Shown in pieces: positions 43,842 through 54,057 of a stretch of DNA of 64,000 nt. Positions within the stretch are counted from its first letter, which is position 1. Every line of letters starts with the position of its first letter. The DNA is taken from assembly GCA_000961745.1 (NCBI GenBank), contig LAEA01000096.1, positions 37,108-101,107 on the forward strand. Reading direction: 5' to 3'. The position numbers and the translations under genes are program-made. The notes under the pieces were generated by a model. That model did not search any database, was not told where the DNA came from, and saw only the letters and a list, made by a program, of their open reading frames with translations. This DNA is from Rhodospirillaceae bacterium BRH_c57. GTDB taxonomy: Bacteria; Pseudomonadota; Alphaproteobacteria; Rhodospirillales; Rhodospirillaceae.

Positions 43842-46800
43842 ACTTCGAAGGTCGTGCCCTTGCCGGGCTGGCTGCGGACCATGATGGCGCCGCTGTGCCG
43901 GCTGACGATGTCCTGGGCCGCCGCCAGACCAAGCCCGGTGCCCGCACCAACCGGCTTGGTGGTGAAAAAGGGATCGAAGATGCGGTTCAGGACGTGGTCG
44001 GGCATTCCGTGTCCATCGTCCGACACCCGGATCAGGGCATAGCGCGTTCCCGCGTTCAGAGCCGGAACATGCTCGGCGAGTTTGGTGGACGCCCGTATCG
44101 TGGTCAGCTTGATCCAAATGTTGCCAGGGCTGCCATCAATGGCGTCCGCTGCGTTGGAGGCGATGTTGAGAAGGACGGCCTGGAGTTGGGTCTGGTCGCC
44201 CATGACCATCCCGATCGGCGGCACATCGGCTGTAATGCGGATCGAGGACGGGATCACTGATTCCATCAGGGCCACGACGTCTTCAAGCATGCCGTGAACG
44301 GCCAGCGGAGCCATTTCCGGCGCCTGCTCCCGCGAAAAGGCCAGGATGCGGCGGACCAGATCCGCCGCGCGGGTGGCCGCATCGACGACGGCGTCAAGGC
44401 GCTTGCGGTTGCGATCATCGGGCGGAAGGGCGCTACGCACCATCTCCGACAGCGACAGAATCGGCAGCAGCATATTGTTGAAGTCATGGGCGATGCCGCT
44501 GGCCAGATTGCCCAAGGCGTCGGCGCGCTGGGTACGGCTGAGTTGCCGCTCGGCCTCCTTGCGTGAGCGTACGTCACGGATAAGAAGGCTGAAGTGCGGG
44601 CCATCCACATGGCCCCACGTCCCGATGCCGACGTCCACGGGAATACGTTCGCCGCTTAGATTGAGGACTTCAGCCTCGCCAATCCACGGCGGCTCGCCGG
44701 TCAAGATGCTTTCGATGCGCTGCAACAGCGCGCTGCCGGGTGGCAGGAAGCCGGCAAAGGGGCGGCCGACCAGAGAGCCTGGGGCACATCCGAACAAACC
44801 GGCCGTGCCGGCGTTGGCGGCAACGATCAGGCCGGCGCTGTCGAGTTCAAGCAAGCCATCGGACACCGCTTCCATCAGCGCATGAAGGCGGGCCTCGCGG
44901 GAACGAAGTTCCTGGTCGATCATGCCGCGATGAATGGCCGCACTCAGGGCATTGGCAATGGCCCGCAGCCCGTCGCGGGTGGGGTCTGACCACAACCGGT
45001 CCTCTTGAGCCCCCTCAACCCCCATGAAGCCCCAAAATGTGCCCCGGACCATCAGCGGCACGCTAAGCAACGACCGGGCCCCGTGCTTGACCAGATACGC
45101 CGCGAGTGCGGGCGGCAGCGTATCGGCCGTCTGCGCCACCGATTCACCCCGGCTGAGGCGGAGCATAATTGGCCCGACCCCCATCTGCGATACTGTGAAC
45201 CGAGCCAGAAAGGGAGTGGTCGCCAAAGGCACCAGGGTGCTGGCCCGCCACTCGAACAGATTGACGATGGTTCCGTCGCAGGTGTCGTCCAGGTCACAGG
45301 CCCAGTCTTCAACGCGATAGACATAGATGCGCGCGCAATCCAGGGCCTCGCCTATGCCGGTAAAGGCCTGGTCCATCGCCGTTTGCCAGTCGGGCTTGCG
45401 CAGGAACACCTCGGTTGCGGCGCGCACTGCGCTCATCACTGCCTCACGCCGCCGCAGGATGGCTTCGGCCTGACGGCGTTCCGTGGTATCCCGGCCGCCG
45501 GCCTGGTATCCGAGCAAACGTCCGTTGGCATCAAACAGAGCCTGGTTGACCCACTGCTGCCAGCGCGTCTTTCCGTCAATGATGACCTTGTGTTCACTGG
45601 TAACGATGGGTTTGTTCGGCGTGACCCCGGCCAACGCCTCCTTGATCACGGCATGATCTTCCGGCGGGACGAAACCAAGGAATGGATGCCCTGGCAGCTC
45701 TGATGTGCTGAGGCCAAAGGCGCGGCAATAGGCGTCGTTGACGAATATCAGCGTCCCATCGGGCAAAAAGCGGCACAGCATGTCGGCATGGTCTTCCACC
45801 AGTTCCCTGTAGCGTTGCTCGCTGGCCAGAAGATCGCGAGTGGCGCGGATGCGGGCGACGGCCAAAACGATGAAGGCTGCGGCCCGGTCGATGGCTGCGG
45901 GCATGATGTCATCGACCTGTTGTGCCCCTCCCTTGATGGTCCTCCCTTTGATGGCCCTCCCTTTGATGGCAACGCGCACGGCGGTCCCGTCATGGGTCGC
46001 CGCCTCGGCCAGGGCTTCCCCGTCTTCGGGGTGTCGGGTTCCACGGGCAACCGCCTGCATGGCGTCATCGCCCCCCACCACAAATTCCTCATCAGGCGCC
46101 AGGCGCAGGGCGACGGCCGTTTCGGCGCCGGGAATCACGGCATTGAAGGTTCTGATGACCAGCGGCGGGATGTCTTGCAGGCCCTTGATTTTCAGGAGGT
46201 CGGCGGCAAGATCGGCAAAGGCGGCCTGAGCGGTGGCCTCAGCGGCCAGGACCTGCTCTGCCCGGTGAGCGGCGGTCATGTCCCGGAAGCTCATCACGCC
46301 ACCGATCAGGCAGCCGTCTTCATGCAGCGGTTCGGAACGGAAAGCGACCGGAAAGGTCTGGCCGTCGTTCCTGCGAAAAGCGTGGTTGCGATCCCCGCGC
46401 GTTGGCTTGCCACGCAAGGCCGGTGCGATCAAAGGGCAATTTCCGGTGCAGGGCTGACCCAGCAGCGTATGCCCGGTAAGTTCGGCCACTGGGACGCCAG
46501 CCACCGGGGCGTCGTCCTCCAGCCCCAGAAGCCGCAAGGCGGCCGGATTGATCCAGGTGCATCGTCCGGTGTGGTCAAACGCGATGATGCCCTCACCCAT
46601 GGCTGCCAGGATGGCGCGCTGCCGCCCTTCGCTGGCATCCAGACGCCCGACGAAATGAGACTTCAAGCGCAGGATCAGCACCGCGGCGATGAGGGATCCC
46701 GGCAAGCCAAGGACGGCGGTCGCAATGGCGGCCGCCACCAGCCGCTCATCGTGAAAGGCGGCCATGGCGCGTTCAAAGGCAATCCACAGGGCAAATCCGG

Positions 46801-46876
46801 TGCCCAGGGACACCGCACTCAAAAGCACCGTTGCAAACGGTCTGACCCAGCGAAACTTACGGACCATTGGCACCAC
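43778..46876 (-). CDS. Membrane PAS/GAF sensor histidine kinase (1032 aa)
   Basis: Multiple PAS segments, GAF-like block, SGIAHDFNNMLLPILSLSEMV, VSDDGHGMPDHVLNRIFDPFFTTKPVGAGTGLGLAA. Confidence 0.92.
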   Translation of the reverse strand: MVPMVRKFRWVRPFATVLLSAVSLGTGFALWIAFERAMAAFHDERLVAAAIATAVLGLPGSLIAAVLILRLKSHFVGRLDASEGRQRAILAAMGEGIIAFDHTGRCTWINPAALRLLGLEDDAPVAGVPVAELTGHTLLGQPCTGNCPLIAPALRGKPTRGDRNHAFRRNDGQTFPVAFRSEPLHEDGCLIGGVMSFRDMTAAHRAEQVLAAEATAQAAFADLAADLLKIKGLQDIPPLVIRTFNAVIPGAETAVALRLAPDEEFVVGGDDAMQAVARGTRHPEDGEALAEAATHDGTAVRVAIKGRAIKGRTIKGGAQQVDDIMPAAIDRAAAFIVLAVARIRATRDLLASEQRYRELVEDHADMLCRFLPDGTLIFVNDAYCRAFGLSTSELPGHPFLGFVPPEDHAVIKEALAGVTPNKPIVTSEHKVIIDGKTRWQQWVNQALFDANGRLLGYQAGGRDTTERRQAEAILRRREAVMSAVRAATEVFLRKPDWQTAMDQAFTGIGEALDCARIYVYRVEDWACDLDDTCDGTIVNLFEWRASTLVPLATTPFLARFTVSQMGVGPIMLRLSRGESVAQTADTLPPALAAYLVKHGARSLLSVPLMVRGTFWGFMGVEGAQEDRLWSDPTRDGLRAIANALSAAIHRGMIDQELRSREARLHALMEAVSDGLLELDSAGLIVAANAGTAGLFGCAPGSLVGRPFAGFLPPGSALLQRIESILTGEPPWIGEAEVLNLSGERIPVDVGIGTWGHVDGPHFSLLIRDVRSRKEAERQLSRTQRADALGNLASGIAHDFNNMLLPILSLSEMVRSALPPDDRNRKRLDAVVDAATRAADLVRRILAFSREQAPEMAPLAVHGMLEDVVALMESVIPSSIRITADVPPIGMVMGDQTQLQAVLLNIASNAADAIDGSPGNIWIKLTTIRASTKLAEHVPALNAGTRYALIRVSDDGHGMPDHVLNRIFDPFFTTKPVGAGTGLGLAAAQDIVSRHSGAIMVRSQPGKGTTFEVYLPLQTSAEAAIPVAEDVPA

Positions 46877-47056
46877 CTTCGGCTATGGCCGATAGTACCA
46901 TGGATGGGGCTGAAAGGGGGGCGGCAAGTCTTATTTGCGTTGGCACGTTCCGTAGGCGTAAGTCCTGTCGCCCCAGGAAGGCACTGGACTTGCAGCGTCC
47001 CGGACAGTACAGTAACTTCCTTACATGGATAAGCTACGGGCTTGGGCAGCGAACGA

Positions 47057-47377
47057 ATGTACAGCCATCCTCAACAAGGCTCCGGATCGGATACCGTCAA
47101 GCTTCGTCAGGAAGCTGGCCGTTGGCTGAAATCGCTGCGTGAGGGCGCCGGTCTGTCACAGCGCGACCTTGCGCGCGCCATCGGGGTGGATTACTACACG
47201 TTCATCTCTCAGATCGAAGCGGGCCGTGGGCGCATTCCCCCCGACCGTTACGAGGCCTTCGCCGAAGCGCTCGGCGTCAACGTGAGTGACTTCGTCAAAC
47301 GGCTGATGAGCTACTACGACCCGGTGACCTACCATCTGCTTTTTGAACGCGGCAGTGGGCAGCGCAAGGTTCAGTAG
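47057..47377 (+). CDS. XRE-family HTH regulator
   Basis: VKLRQEAGRWLKSLREGAGLSQRDLARAIGVDYYTFISQIEAGRGRIPPDRYEAFAEALGVNVSDFVKRLMSYYDPVTY. Confidence 0.9.
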   Translation: MYSHPQQGSGSDTVKLRQEAGRWLKSLREGAGLSQRDLARAIGVDYYTFISQIEAGRGRIPPDRYEAFAEALGVNVSDFVKRLMSYYDPVTYHLLFERGSGQRKVQ

Positions 47378-47395
47378 CCGACCACAGGGTGGCGC

Positions 47396-49045
47396 ATGAA
47401 CGCATCTGTAGTTTCCTTCCGTTCCTTCCTGCGCAGGGACCGTGTCCAGAAACCGGAAACGGTTCCCGGACCCTGGACCAATCAGGAACTTGCTGAACTG
47501 TACCGGATTTCGGACACGCTCGGTCGTGCCGGGATGCCGGTCGGAACTGATTCAGGCCTGTCCGACGAGAATGAGCCCTGGTTTGTGTTCTTCTCGCCCG
47601 AGACGGGTGACGTCATCGCCCATTTCGCCCGCATCGCCGGGGTCTACGTGGCGGCCGCCGCCGGACAGGACACGCCGAAGCGCGGCACCTGCTTCCGCGA
47701 CTTGGTCCAGCAGATCCTCGACAGCCAGCCCCTGGTCCTGCCCCAGGAGCGGGATCGCTCCGGCAAGGTCACCAAGCTTTACATGCATCCAGCCGTAGTG
47801 CTGGCCGCCTTCGTGGCCACCGCCCTGTTGTGCTCGCGCAAGACCATGGCCGCGCCCGATGATGGGGATGAAGCCGTCGCCCGGCGGGCCACCCGCGCCG
47901 GGGATGGTGCGGCCACGGGCAGTGGCGCCTCGTCGTCGGCCAACAATCCGCACTTTGATGCGGTGGCTTCGATCGCCACCGGCTCGGCGGTTTCCATGGG
48001 AGCCTCCAACGGTTTCTCGGCATCCTTTGCCTCGGTTGCAGCGCTCATCACGTCGGTGTTGCAGGCCGAAGAGGCCGCCGCCCTGACCGGGCCGAACGAC
48101 GACCTGATCACGCAGGCCAAGCCCATGCACAGCCTGGATGCCGACGCGGCGGCGGAGACTGCCAACGGTTCCCAGGTCAAGACATCGCATATCGGCCACG
48201 CCACCGAATCGGCCGACAGCCTGATTCACGTCAGCGTCAAAACCATGCAGGACAGTGATTTCTCGCCGTTCCTGCTGAACCCGGCCAAAACGGCTGCGCC
48301 CACGGAGGTGAACTTCACCCCATGGCTTGACAATACCGTCGACATCCTGATGGCAGCCCAGGTTTCAGTCGACAACCCCGTGGGGGCGGAGGCGCCGAAG
48401 TCCGAGGCACCGCAATCAATGACCGCCCCCGTTAAGCAGGCCGTGACCGCCCCTGCCGCGCCATCGGCTTCGTCATCTGCGCCCGTTGAAAAAACAACGA
48501 CCAAGGCCGAGGCCCCGCCGCCGGGCAAGGAAGCGGCCCCTGCCGCGCAACCCGACCACTTTGTGGTGTCCATCTACAGCAAGGACCTGGCCTTCATTAC
48601 TCCGGCCTTCCTGACCGACGCCGAAGCGGCCTCGGCCAAGAAGATTGTCAGCGCCTTCATGAAGAACCCTGACGCTGACAAGGGGGCCAAGGACACGACG
48701 GCCGACAAGGACGATCTGGGTAAGGACGGCAAGACCGAAGCCAGCAAGGACGGAAGCGGCGAGATACCCCAGTGGAAAATCCCCATCGACGCCCTGAAGA
48801 TCGACGGGTTGCACGGCGTGGAACTTCAGGCCGGCCGCCAGATTGTCTACTTCAGTGGCGGGACGGCGACGGTCAGTGGTTTCGTCTTCGGCGAGGATAT
48901 CCTGCTGCTTGACCCCAGCCTGCTGGAGGCCCCTTGGGAAGGCTCCATTCCCGCCGACAGCGGAAAGGCCGTGTTCAACTTCGCCGATGGATCCATCCTG
49001 ACCCTGAGTAACCTGGTCTTCACCCCCTACGACGACATCGCCTGA
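47396..49045 (+). CDS. Hypothetical 549-aa protein with central low-complexity region
   Basis: 19 nt downstream of the XRE gene; N-terminal WTNQELAELYRISDTLGRAGMPVGTDSGLSDENEPWFVFFSPETGDVIAHFARI; Ala/Pro/Lys/Asp-rich centre; C-terminal beta-rich block. Confidence 0.7.
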   Translation: MNASVVSFRSFLRRDRVQKPETVPGPWTNQELAELYRISDTLGRAGMPVGTDSGLSDENEPWFVFFSPETGDVIAHFARIAGVYVAAAAGQDTPKRGTCFRDLVQQILDSQPLVLPQERDRSGKVTKLYMHPAVVLAAFVATALLCSRKTMAAPDDGDEAVARRATRAGDGAATGSGASSSANNPHFDAVASIATGSAVSMGASNGFSASFASVAALITSVLQAEEAAALTGPNDDLITQAKPMHSLDADAAAETANGSQVKTSHIGHATESADSLIHVSVKTMQDSDFSPFLLNPAKTAAPTEVNFTPWLDNTVDILMAAQVSVDNPVGAEAPKSEAPQSMTAPVKQAVTAPAAPSASSSAPVEKTTTKAEAPPPGKEAAPAAQPDHFVVSIYSKDLAFITPAFLTDAEAASAKKIVSAFMKNPDADKGAKDTTADKDDLGKDGKTEASKDGSGEIPQWKIPIDALKIDGLHGVELQAGRQIVYFSGGTATVSGFVFGEDILLLDPSLLEAPWEGSIPADSGKAVFNFADGSILTLSNLVFTPYDDIA

Positions 49046-49097
49046 AACGGGCGGCACGTCCTGGCTGATCCCGGCTTGTCCAGAAAGACGACGCCCT

Positions 49098-49127
49098 CCG
49101 CCTCTTTCAAAGAGGCGGGGGTTTTGT
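49098..49127 (+). terminator. Rho-independent terminator
   Basis: CCGCCTCTTTcAAAGAGGCGG followed by ggGTTTTGTTT. Confidence 0.85.
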
Positions 49128-49213
49128 TTCTGGCGCCCACGACCTTGGCGTCTCCCACACAGGACTTTTCCTTGGTTTTCCTTGCCCTGTGAGCGGCATC
49201 ACTGAACGCAGCC

Positions 49214-50281
49214 ATGAATCTGGACAGTATGGGGCATCAACCCTTCCTGGTTCATGGAGTTACCCTGATGAGCAAACCTTCCTCCTCCGGCAACGGAAAC
49301 GGTCGCGGTCCCAAGGCCGCCCAGATGGACCCCGTCCTTGACGGCGAGGACGGCATCAGCGGCATCGACGGCGGCGAAGCCATTCCGCAATGGCTGCCGC
49401 CGGGCCTGCGCAACGGCCTGCCAGAACACCTTGGTGGCGGTCTGCCTCCGGGCTGGGGCGGCGCTGTTCCGGGGCTTCTCAACACCCGCGCCAACCGTCC
49501 CTCCACCGACGAGGACGACGGCACGGGCGAAATCCCCGACGATGGCGGCACGACCGCCCTGCCGCGCTTCGACCTGCTCGACGACGGCACCCTGTTCGAC
49601 CGCGACTACTACTTGACGCAGAATCCAGACGTGGCCGCCGCGGCCGCGGACCCCGCGCAGCATTACCTGCTGTTCGGCCGCGACGAAGGCCGCACCGCCT
49701 ATGACCTCGAAAATCCGCCGTCGCCCGGCGATGCCGACATCGTCGAGCTTGAGGACGGCAGCCTGTTCGATCCGGCCTACTATTTGGCGCAGAACCCAGA
49801 CGTGGCGGCCGCCAACCTGGACCCCCGCGAACATTACCTGCTGTTTGGCCGCGACGAGGGCCGCGCGGCATCAAGTATCGACACTCCGGTCGAAGGCACC
49901 GAGGCCGATGACCTCCTGATCGGCGACGTGGCCGACAACTTGATGTCCGGCGGTGCCGGGGCCGATGCCCTGGACGGCGGCGCCGGAACGGATCTGCTCA
50001 ACGGCGGGGCAGGCGACGACCTGCTGACCGGGGGCGAAGGCACCGACGTGTTCGTGTTCGACGCCGCCTCGGGCAACGACACCGTGACCGATTTCACCGC
50101 TGGCACCGACATCCTGATGATCAGCAGCAGCTACGGCTTTGCCGATGCCCAGGCGGTCCTTGCCGCCGCCTCCGAAACCGTGGACGGCGACGTGGTCCTG
50201 GCCCTGGCCGATGGCGAGAGCGTCACCTTGCAAGGCGTCGCCCTGGCTGACCTGACCGACACCAGCTTCGCCCTGTTCTGA
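49214..50281 (+). CDS. RTX-type secreted protein with central NPDV-type repeats
   Basis: LFDRDYYLTQNPDVAAAAADPAQHYLLFGRDEGR and LFDPAYYLAQNPDVAAANLDPREHYLLFGRDEGR, then GGAGADALDGGAGTDLLNGGAGDDLLTGGEGTDVFVFDAASGNDTVTDF. Confidence 0.9.
   Translation: MNLDSMGHQPFLVHGVTLMSKPSSSGNGNGRGPKAAQMDPVLDGEDGISGIDGGEAIPQWLPPGLRNGLPEHLGGGLPPGWGGAVPGLLNTRANRPSTDEDDGTGEIPDDGGTTALPRFDLLDDGTLFDRDYYLTQNPDVAAAAADPAQHYLLFGRDEGRTAYDLENPPSPGDADIVELEDGSLFDPAYYLAQNPDVAAANLDPREHYLLFGRDEGRAASSIDTPVEGTEADDLLIGDVADNLMSGGAGADALDGGAGTDLLNGGAGDDLLTGGEGTDVFVFDAASGNDTVTDFTAGTDILMISSSYGFADAQAVLAAASETVDGDVVLALADGESVTLQGVALADLTDTSFALF
49585..49870 (+). repeat. NPDV-type protein repeats (2 copies)
   Basis: Two near-identical blocks, YYLxQNPDVAAA...EHYLLFGRDEGR. 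Confidence 0.9.
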
Positions 50282-50571
50282 GCCGTGTGAGGGGTGTAGG
50301 CAGGAGTGGTGCCGTATCCGCAGGGGTTCGGCGCCACTCTTGATTCCAGACCGCTCTTGATCCCAGAGCGGCTACTCGTCGGGCATTACGAGATGCGTTA
50401 CGAAATTTAAAAATCGGCCATTTACATGTTGCGTCTGTGGCACACCCGAGGGGGCCGCTGAAAAGAGCGTTTTCGTCACCCTCCTACGACGTTGTGCGCA
50501 AGTTGCGGCTCCGTCGTCGCCGAGCAAGACGGCGCCCCCAAAGGGGCACCGCAGTCAGCCAATGCGGGGCT

Positions 50572-51079
50572 TTAGCTGGCCCGCACCTTGGCAATGAACG
50601 TGTCGACGGTAGAACGCAGTTGTTCGGCCTGGTGCGATAGTTCCGAGGCCGACCCGAGCACCTGCTCGGCGGCGGACCCGGCTTCGCTAGCGGCCTGGGT
50701 GACGCCGGTGATGTTGTGGGAGACCTCTTCGGTGCCAGAGGCGGCCTGTTCGGTGTTACGGGCGATTTCCTGGGTGGCGGCGCCCTGTTCCTCGACGGCC
50801 GAAGCGATTGCCGACGAGATTTTGCTGATCTGCGCGATGGTGGCCCCGATGGCGCCAATCGCCTTTACGGCATCCTCGGTGGCCTGCTGCACGCCGCCGA
50901 TCTGCTGGCTGATTTCCTCGGTCGCGCGGGCGGTCTGGCTGGCCAGGTTCTTGACTTCGTTGGCGACCACGGCAAACCCCTTGCCAGCGTCCCCGGCCCG
51001 TGCGGCCTCGATCGTGGCGTTCAGGGCCAGCAGGTTGGTCTGGCTGGCGATGTCGTTGATCAGACGCAGCACTCGGATG
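50572..51079 (-). pseudogene. C-terminal fragment of a methyl-accepting chemotaxis protein
   Basis: [51 protein letters not shown]...; no sensor, TM or HAMP part upstream. Confidence 0.8.
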
Positions 51080-51389
51080 GCCTTCGCGGTTCATGGAAAT
51101 GGCGATCAGGTGGCTGAGGGCGGCGCGTTGTCGTCCGTTGCGTCCCCATGGTTTGGGCATCCCCGTAGTCGTCGAACGCCCCACGGCCCGGCGGATGGGC
51201 GTGAAAGTAATACTGGGCGTGGGTTTCGGGGTCGTAGACGCCATCGGGCGGATAGTACTCGAACTGGATGAAGTCCCGGCCGCCCAGAACCTCGGCCACC
51301 AGGTTGCTGCCGTTTTTGGCCAGGACTCTCATGCAGTCGATCACCTCGACGGCGGCGTCTGTCGTCTCGTCCAAGCTCGTCATGGCCAA
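51075..51389 (-). pseudogene. N-terminal fragment of a DUF6969-like protein, frameshifted
   Basis: LAKNGSNLVAEVLGGRDFIQFEYYPPDGVYDPETHAQYYFHAHPPGRGAFDDYG in one frame; [14 protein letters not shown] continues in another. Confidence 0.55.
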
Positions 51390-51688
51390 AGTCTTCTCTA
51401 AGCCGAGGTGACGACATAGAACGGGCAGAAAACCACGTTAAGCAGACAAATCATGAACATTTGGGGTCATCGCGGAATCTTCCTGAAATTCTACGTTAAG
51501 AGCGGTACGTCGGCATTTGACTGCAAGGCGGCCGAGGCTGGAGACGTAATGCACGCAGGCAGGAAGGAGAATACCGTCTGGCATACCAACAAGATTGCTG
51601 CTTGTTCTGCCTCATGGAGCAGCACCACACCCAATGGGGCTCGGGCGAAGGCCACGCCCGTATCAAGCCGATGCCACTGCCTTTTTGG

Positions 51689-52423
51689 CTAACCCCGCCG
51701 CACCACAGGCATGGGGAACACATAGCCGATGCCGCGGACCGACTGGATCGGGGGTTTGAACGCCGAGGTGGAGAACTTGCGCCGCAGCCGGGACACCAGG
51801 AGATCTACACTGCGGTCGTCCGGTCCGCTTTGGGTCTTCCTCAACGCGACGAACAGGTGATCGCGTGGCACCGGTTGGCCGGGGGTCACCGTCAGGAGGG
51901 AGATGACGCCATACTCCGCCGCGGACAGCCGGACCCTTTCTCCGTCCGGGGACGCCAGCGTCCAGGCGTCGGCGTCAAAGATCCATTCCGCGTCCACCGC
52001 CGGGGAGGCCGGTGGCTCGGCTCCGGCCGTGTCTTGACCCATCCGGCGCCACACGCTGAGGACGACCGCCTCCAGTTCCCTCATGCTCACGGGCTTGCAC
52101 AAATACCCATCGGCACCTCGGGTCAGGCCGTCGATGCGGTCTTCGAGGCCGCCGTGGGCGGTGACCATGATGACGCCGGCCCCGGTATCCTCCCGCAGGC
52201 GCTGTAGCGCGTCACGGCCGCTTTCGCCGGGCAGCGTGACATCAAGCAGGATGATGTTGGGCGCGATATCGGCCAGCATGGGCATCAAGTCCTCGACCGA
52301 GCCGGCCTCGTGGACCGTCATCCCCTGCTTGCGCAGGTAGCGGGCCACGGGCTGCCGGAAGTCCGGCTCGTCGTCCACAAGGGCAACGCGTATGGCGGAG
52401 GAAACGTGTGTGGCGGGCATCAA
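51689..52423 (-). CDS. OmpR-family response regulator
   Basis: RVALVDDEPDFRQPVARYLRKQG...ILLDVTLPGESGRDALQRL...KPVSMRELEAVVL; winged-helix C-terminus. Confidence 0.93.
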   Translation of the reverse strand: MMPATHVSSAIRVALVDDEPDFRQPVARYLRKQGMTVHEAGSVEDLMPMLADIAPNIILLDVTLPGESGRDALQRLREDTGAGVIMVTAHGGLEDRIDGLTRGADGYLCKPVSMRELEAVVLSVWRRMGQDTAGAEPPASPAVDAEWIFDADAWTLASPDGERVRLSAAEYGVISLLTVTPGQPVPRDHLFVALRKTQSGPDDRSVDLLVSRLRRKFSTSAFKPPIQSVRGIGYVFPMPVVRRG

Positions 52424-52432
52424 GACCTCCGG

Positions 52433-53797
52433 TCAAGCGTCGAGCACGGGCAGCGTGACAAGGAACGCCGTCCCCCGCACTTGATCCAGCCGGATGCCCC
52501 CGTCATGCAGGGCAATGATACGCTGGACCAGATACAGGCCAAGGCCCGCCCCCGGTTTGTGCTGGGTGCGGTGCGAGCGGTAGAACTTCTCGAACAGACG
52601 GGGCGCCTCGGCGGGGTCGATGCCCGGCCCGTCGTCGCGGACGGCCACCTCCACAGTCTTGCCCACCTGGTGATAGGACAGCGTCACGCCGCCGGGCGTG
52701 CGGGCATACTTGCACGCGTTGTCCAGCAGGGCGGAAAAGGCGACCGGCAGCAGGTAGGGATCGGCGTCCACCCGGACCGCCTTGGGCGCCTGGGTGTGCA
52801 GAACCACGTCGTACTCCGAGGCGAGGTCGGCCAGTATGTCGCCGACATCAAGCGCCTGGGAGCGACGGCTCTGCGACATGGTTTCCAGCCAGTCGTCGGC
52901 CAGGCACCCCTCGACCAGGTTCCCCAGCCGCCGCGATGCCCTGCGGATGCGATCCAGTTCCTCGGCGGATTCCCTGTCGTCCGCCGGCAGGTTGCAGGCG
53001 ATGAGATCCACCGACGCCGTCATGATGCCGAGCGGGGTGCGAAACTCGTGGGACACCATGGTCAGGAAGTTGCGTTGCTCCTGGAGTGCCGCCTCCGCCG
53101 TGCGGCGGGCGGCGTTCTGCTCGGCGAGGCGGTCCTGCAACATGTCTCGCAGCCGCTCCGTCACCATGACCGACAGGCCCGCCGTGGTGCCGAAGAAGAA
53201 CATGATCCCCCAGACGAAGTAGGCACTCGTGCTGATGCCAATCTGCATCATGTCCGTGACGCCGGTCGGCAGCGACACGCCCTGAAGTATCCGCGTCAGG
53301 TTGATGACGCCATGCAGGGTGAACAGGCCGGCGACCACATGGCGCGCGTTCAAGCGAAAGCGACTGCCGCGCCCGATCGTCCAGGCCCCGAGAACCGCCA
53401 GAATGCTCATTCCGACGCTGATGCTGACGATGCGAAGCCCGAGGGCTTCGGGGACACCGTGCAGGATCACGATGGGCAGGGCACATGCCGCCGCCACAGG
53501 GGCCAGCACGAACCACCCGGCCGGACGGCCCAGGAAATGCCGGACCCCGGCCACGAGGAAGGCGTGGCCGGCAAGGATCAGACTGTTGGCAACCGCGATG
53601 GACCAGAAAGACGGGACGGCATCCCGCGTAAATAACAGCCCCACGCCGATGGTTATCATCACCATGCCGACGGTCCACTCACGTGGCCCCGGCAGGCTCG
53701 GGTGCAAGCGGTATAGCAGCCCCAGCACCAGGGATGACAGCGCCAGAAGCACGCACAGCACCGCCAGAACCGTGCGGATATCAAGATCGAATGGCAC
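52433..53797 (-). CDS. Membrane sensor histidine kinase
   Basis: Six or seven hydrophobic N-terminal segments; MVSHEFRTPLGIMTASVDLIACNL; VRDDGPGIDPAEAPRLFEKFYRS, GAGLGLYLVQRI. Confidence 0.93.
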   Translation of the reverse strand: MPFDLDIRTVLAVLCVLLALSSLVLGLLYRLHPSLPGPREWTVGMVMITIGVGLLFTRDAVPSFWSIAVANSLILAGHAFLVAGVRHFLGRPAGWFVLAPVAAACALPIVILHGVPEALGLRIVSISVGMSILAVLGAWTIGRGSRFRLNARHVVAGLFTLHGVINLTRILQGVSLPTGVTDMMQIGISTSAYFVWGIMFFFGTTAGLSVMVTERLRDMLQDRLAEQNAARRTAEAALQEQRNFLTMVSHEFRTPLGIMTASVDLIACNLPADDRESAEELDRIRRASRRLGNLVEGCLADDWLETMSQSRRSQALDVGDILADLASEYDVVLHTQAPKAVRVDADPYLLPVAFSALLDNACKYARTPGGVTLSYHQVGKTVEVAVRDDGPGIDPAEAPRLFEKFYRSHRTQHKPGAGLGLYLVQRIIALHDGGIRLDQVRGTAFLVTLPVLDA

Positions 53798-54057
53798 GAG
53801 GATATGCGTCCGGTACAGGAAGGTTGTTGTCGCTCTTCCGTCTTATTTAGAGTGAAACAAGTATCGTAGCAACAAATATTGCATATTTATGTTTATGGAA
53901 AAATGGAGCTAACGCCAAGACAGTGCTAAGAAATGCTACAAAAATGCTGTTGCAATTGATCCATCACATTTTCATTATTTTATTTATGCGCCTGCAGTCA
54001 GGCGGGCATTGCGCCAAAAATTAGAGCGCCCATGAAAATTATATTTGGAAGATAGCC

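Noticed and set aside
52310-53635. 441-aa plus-strand ORF
   Set aside because: Antisense to the histidine kinase and response regulator; His/Arg/Gln-rich artefact.
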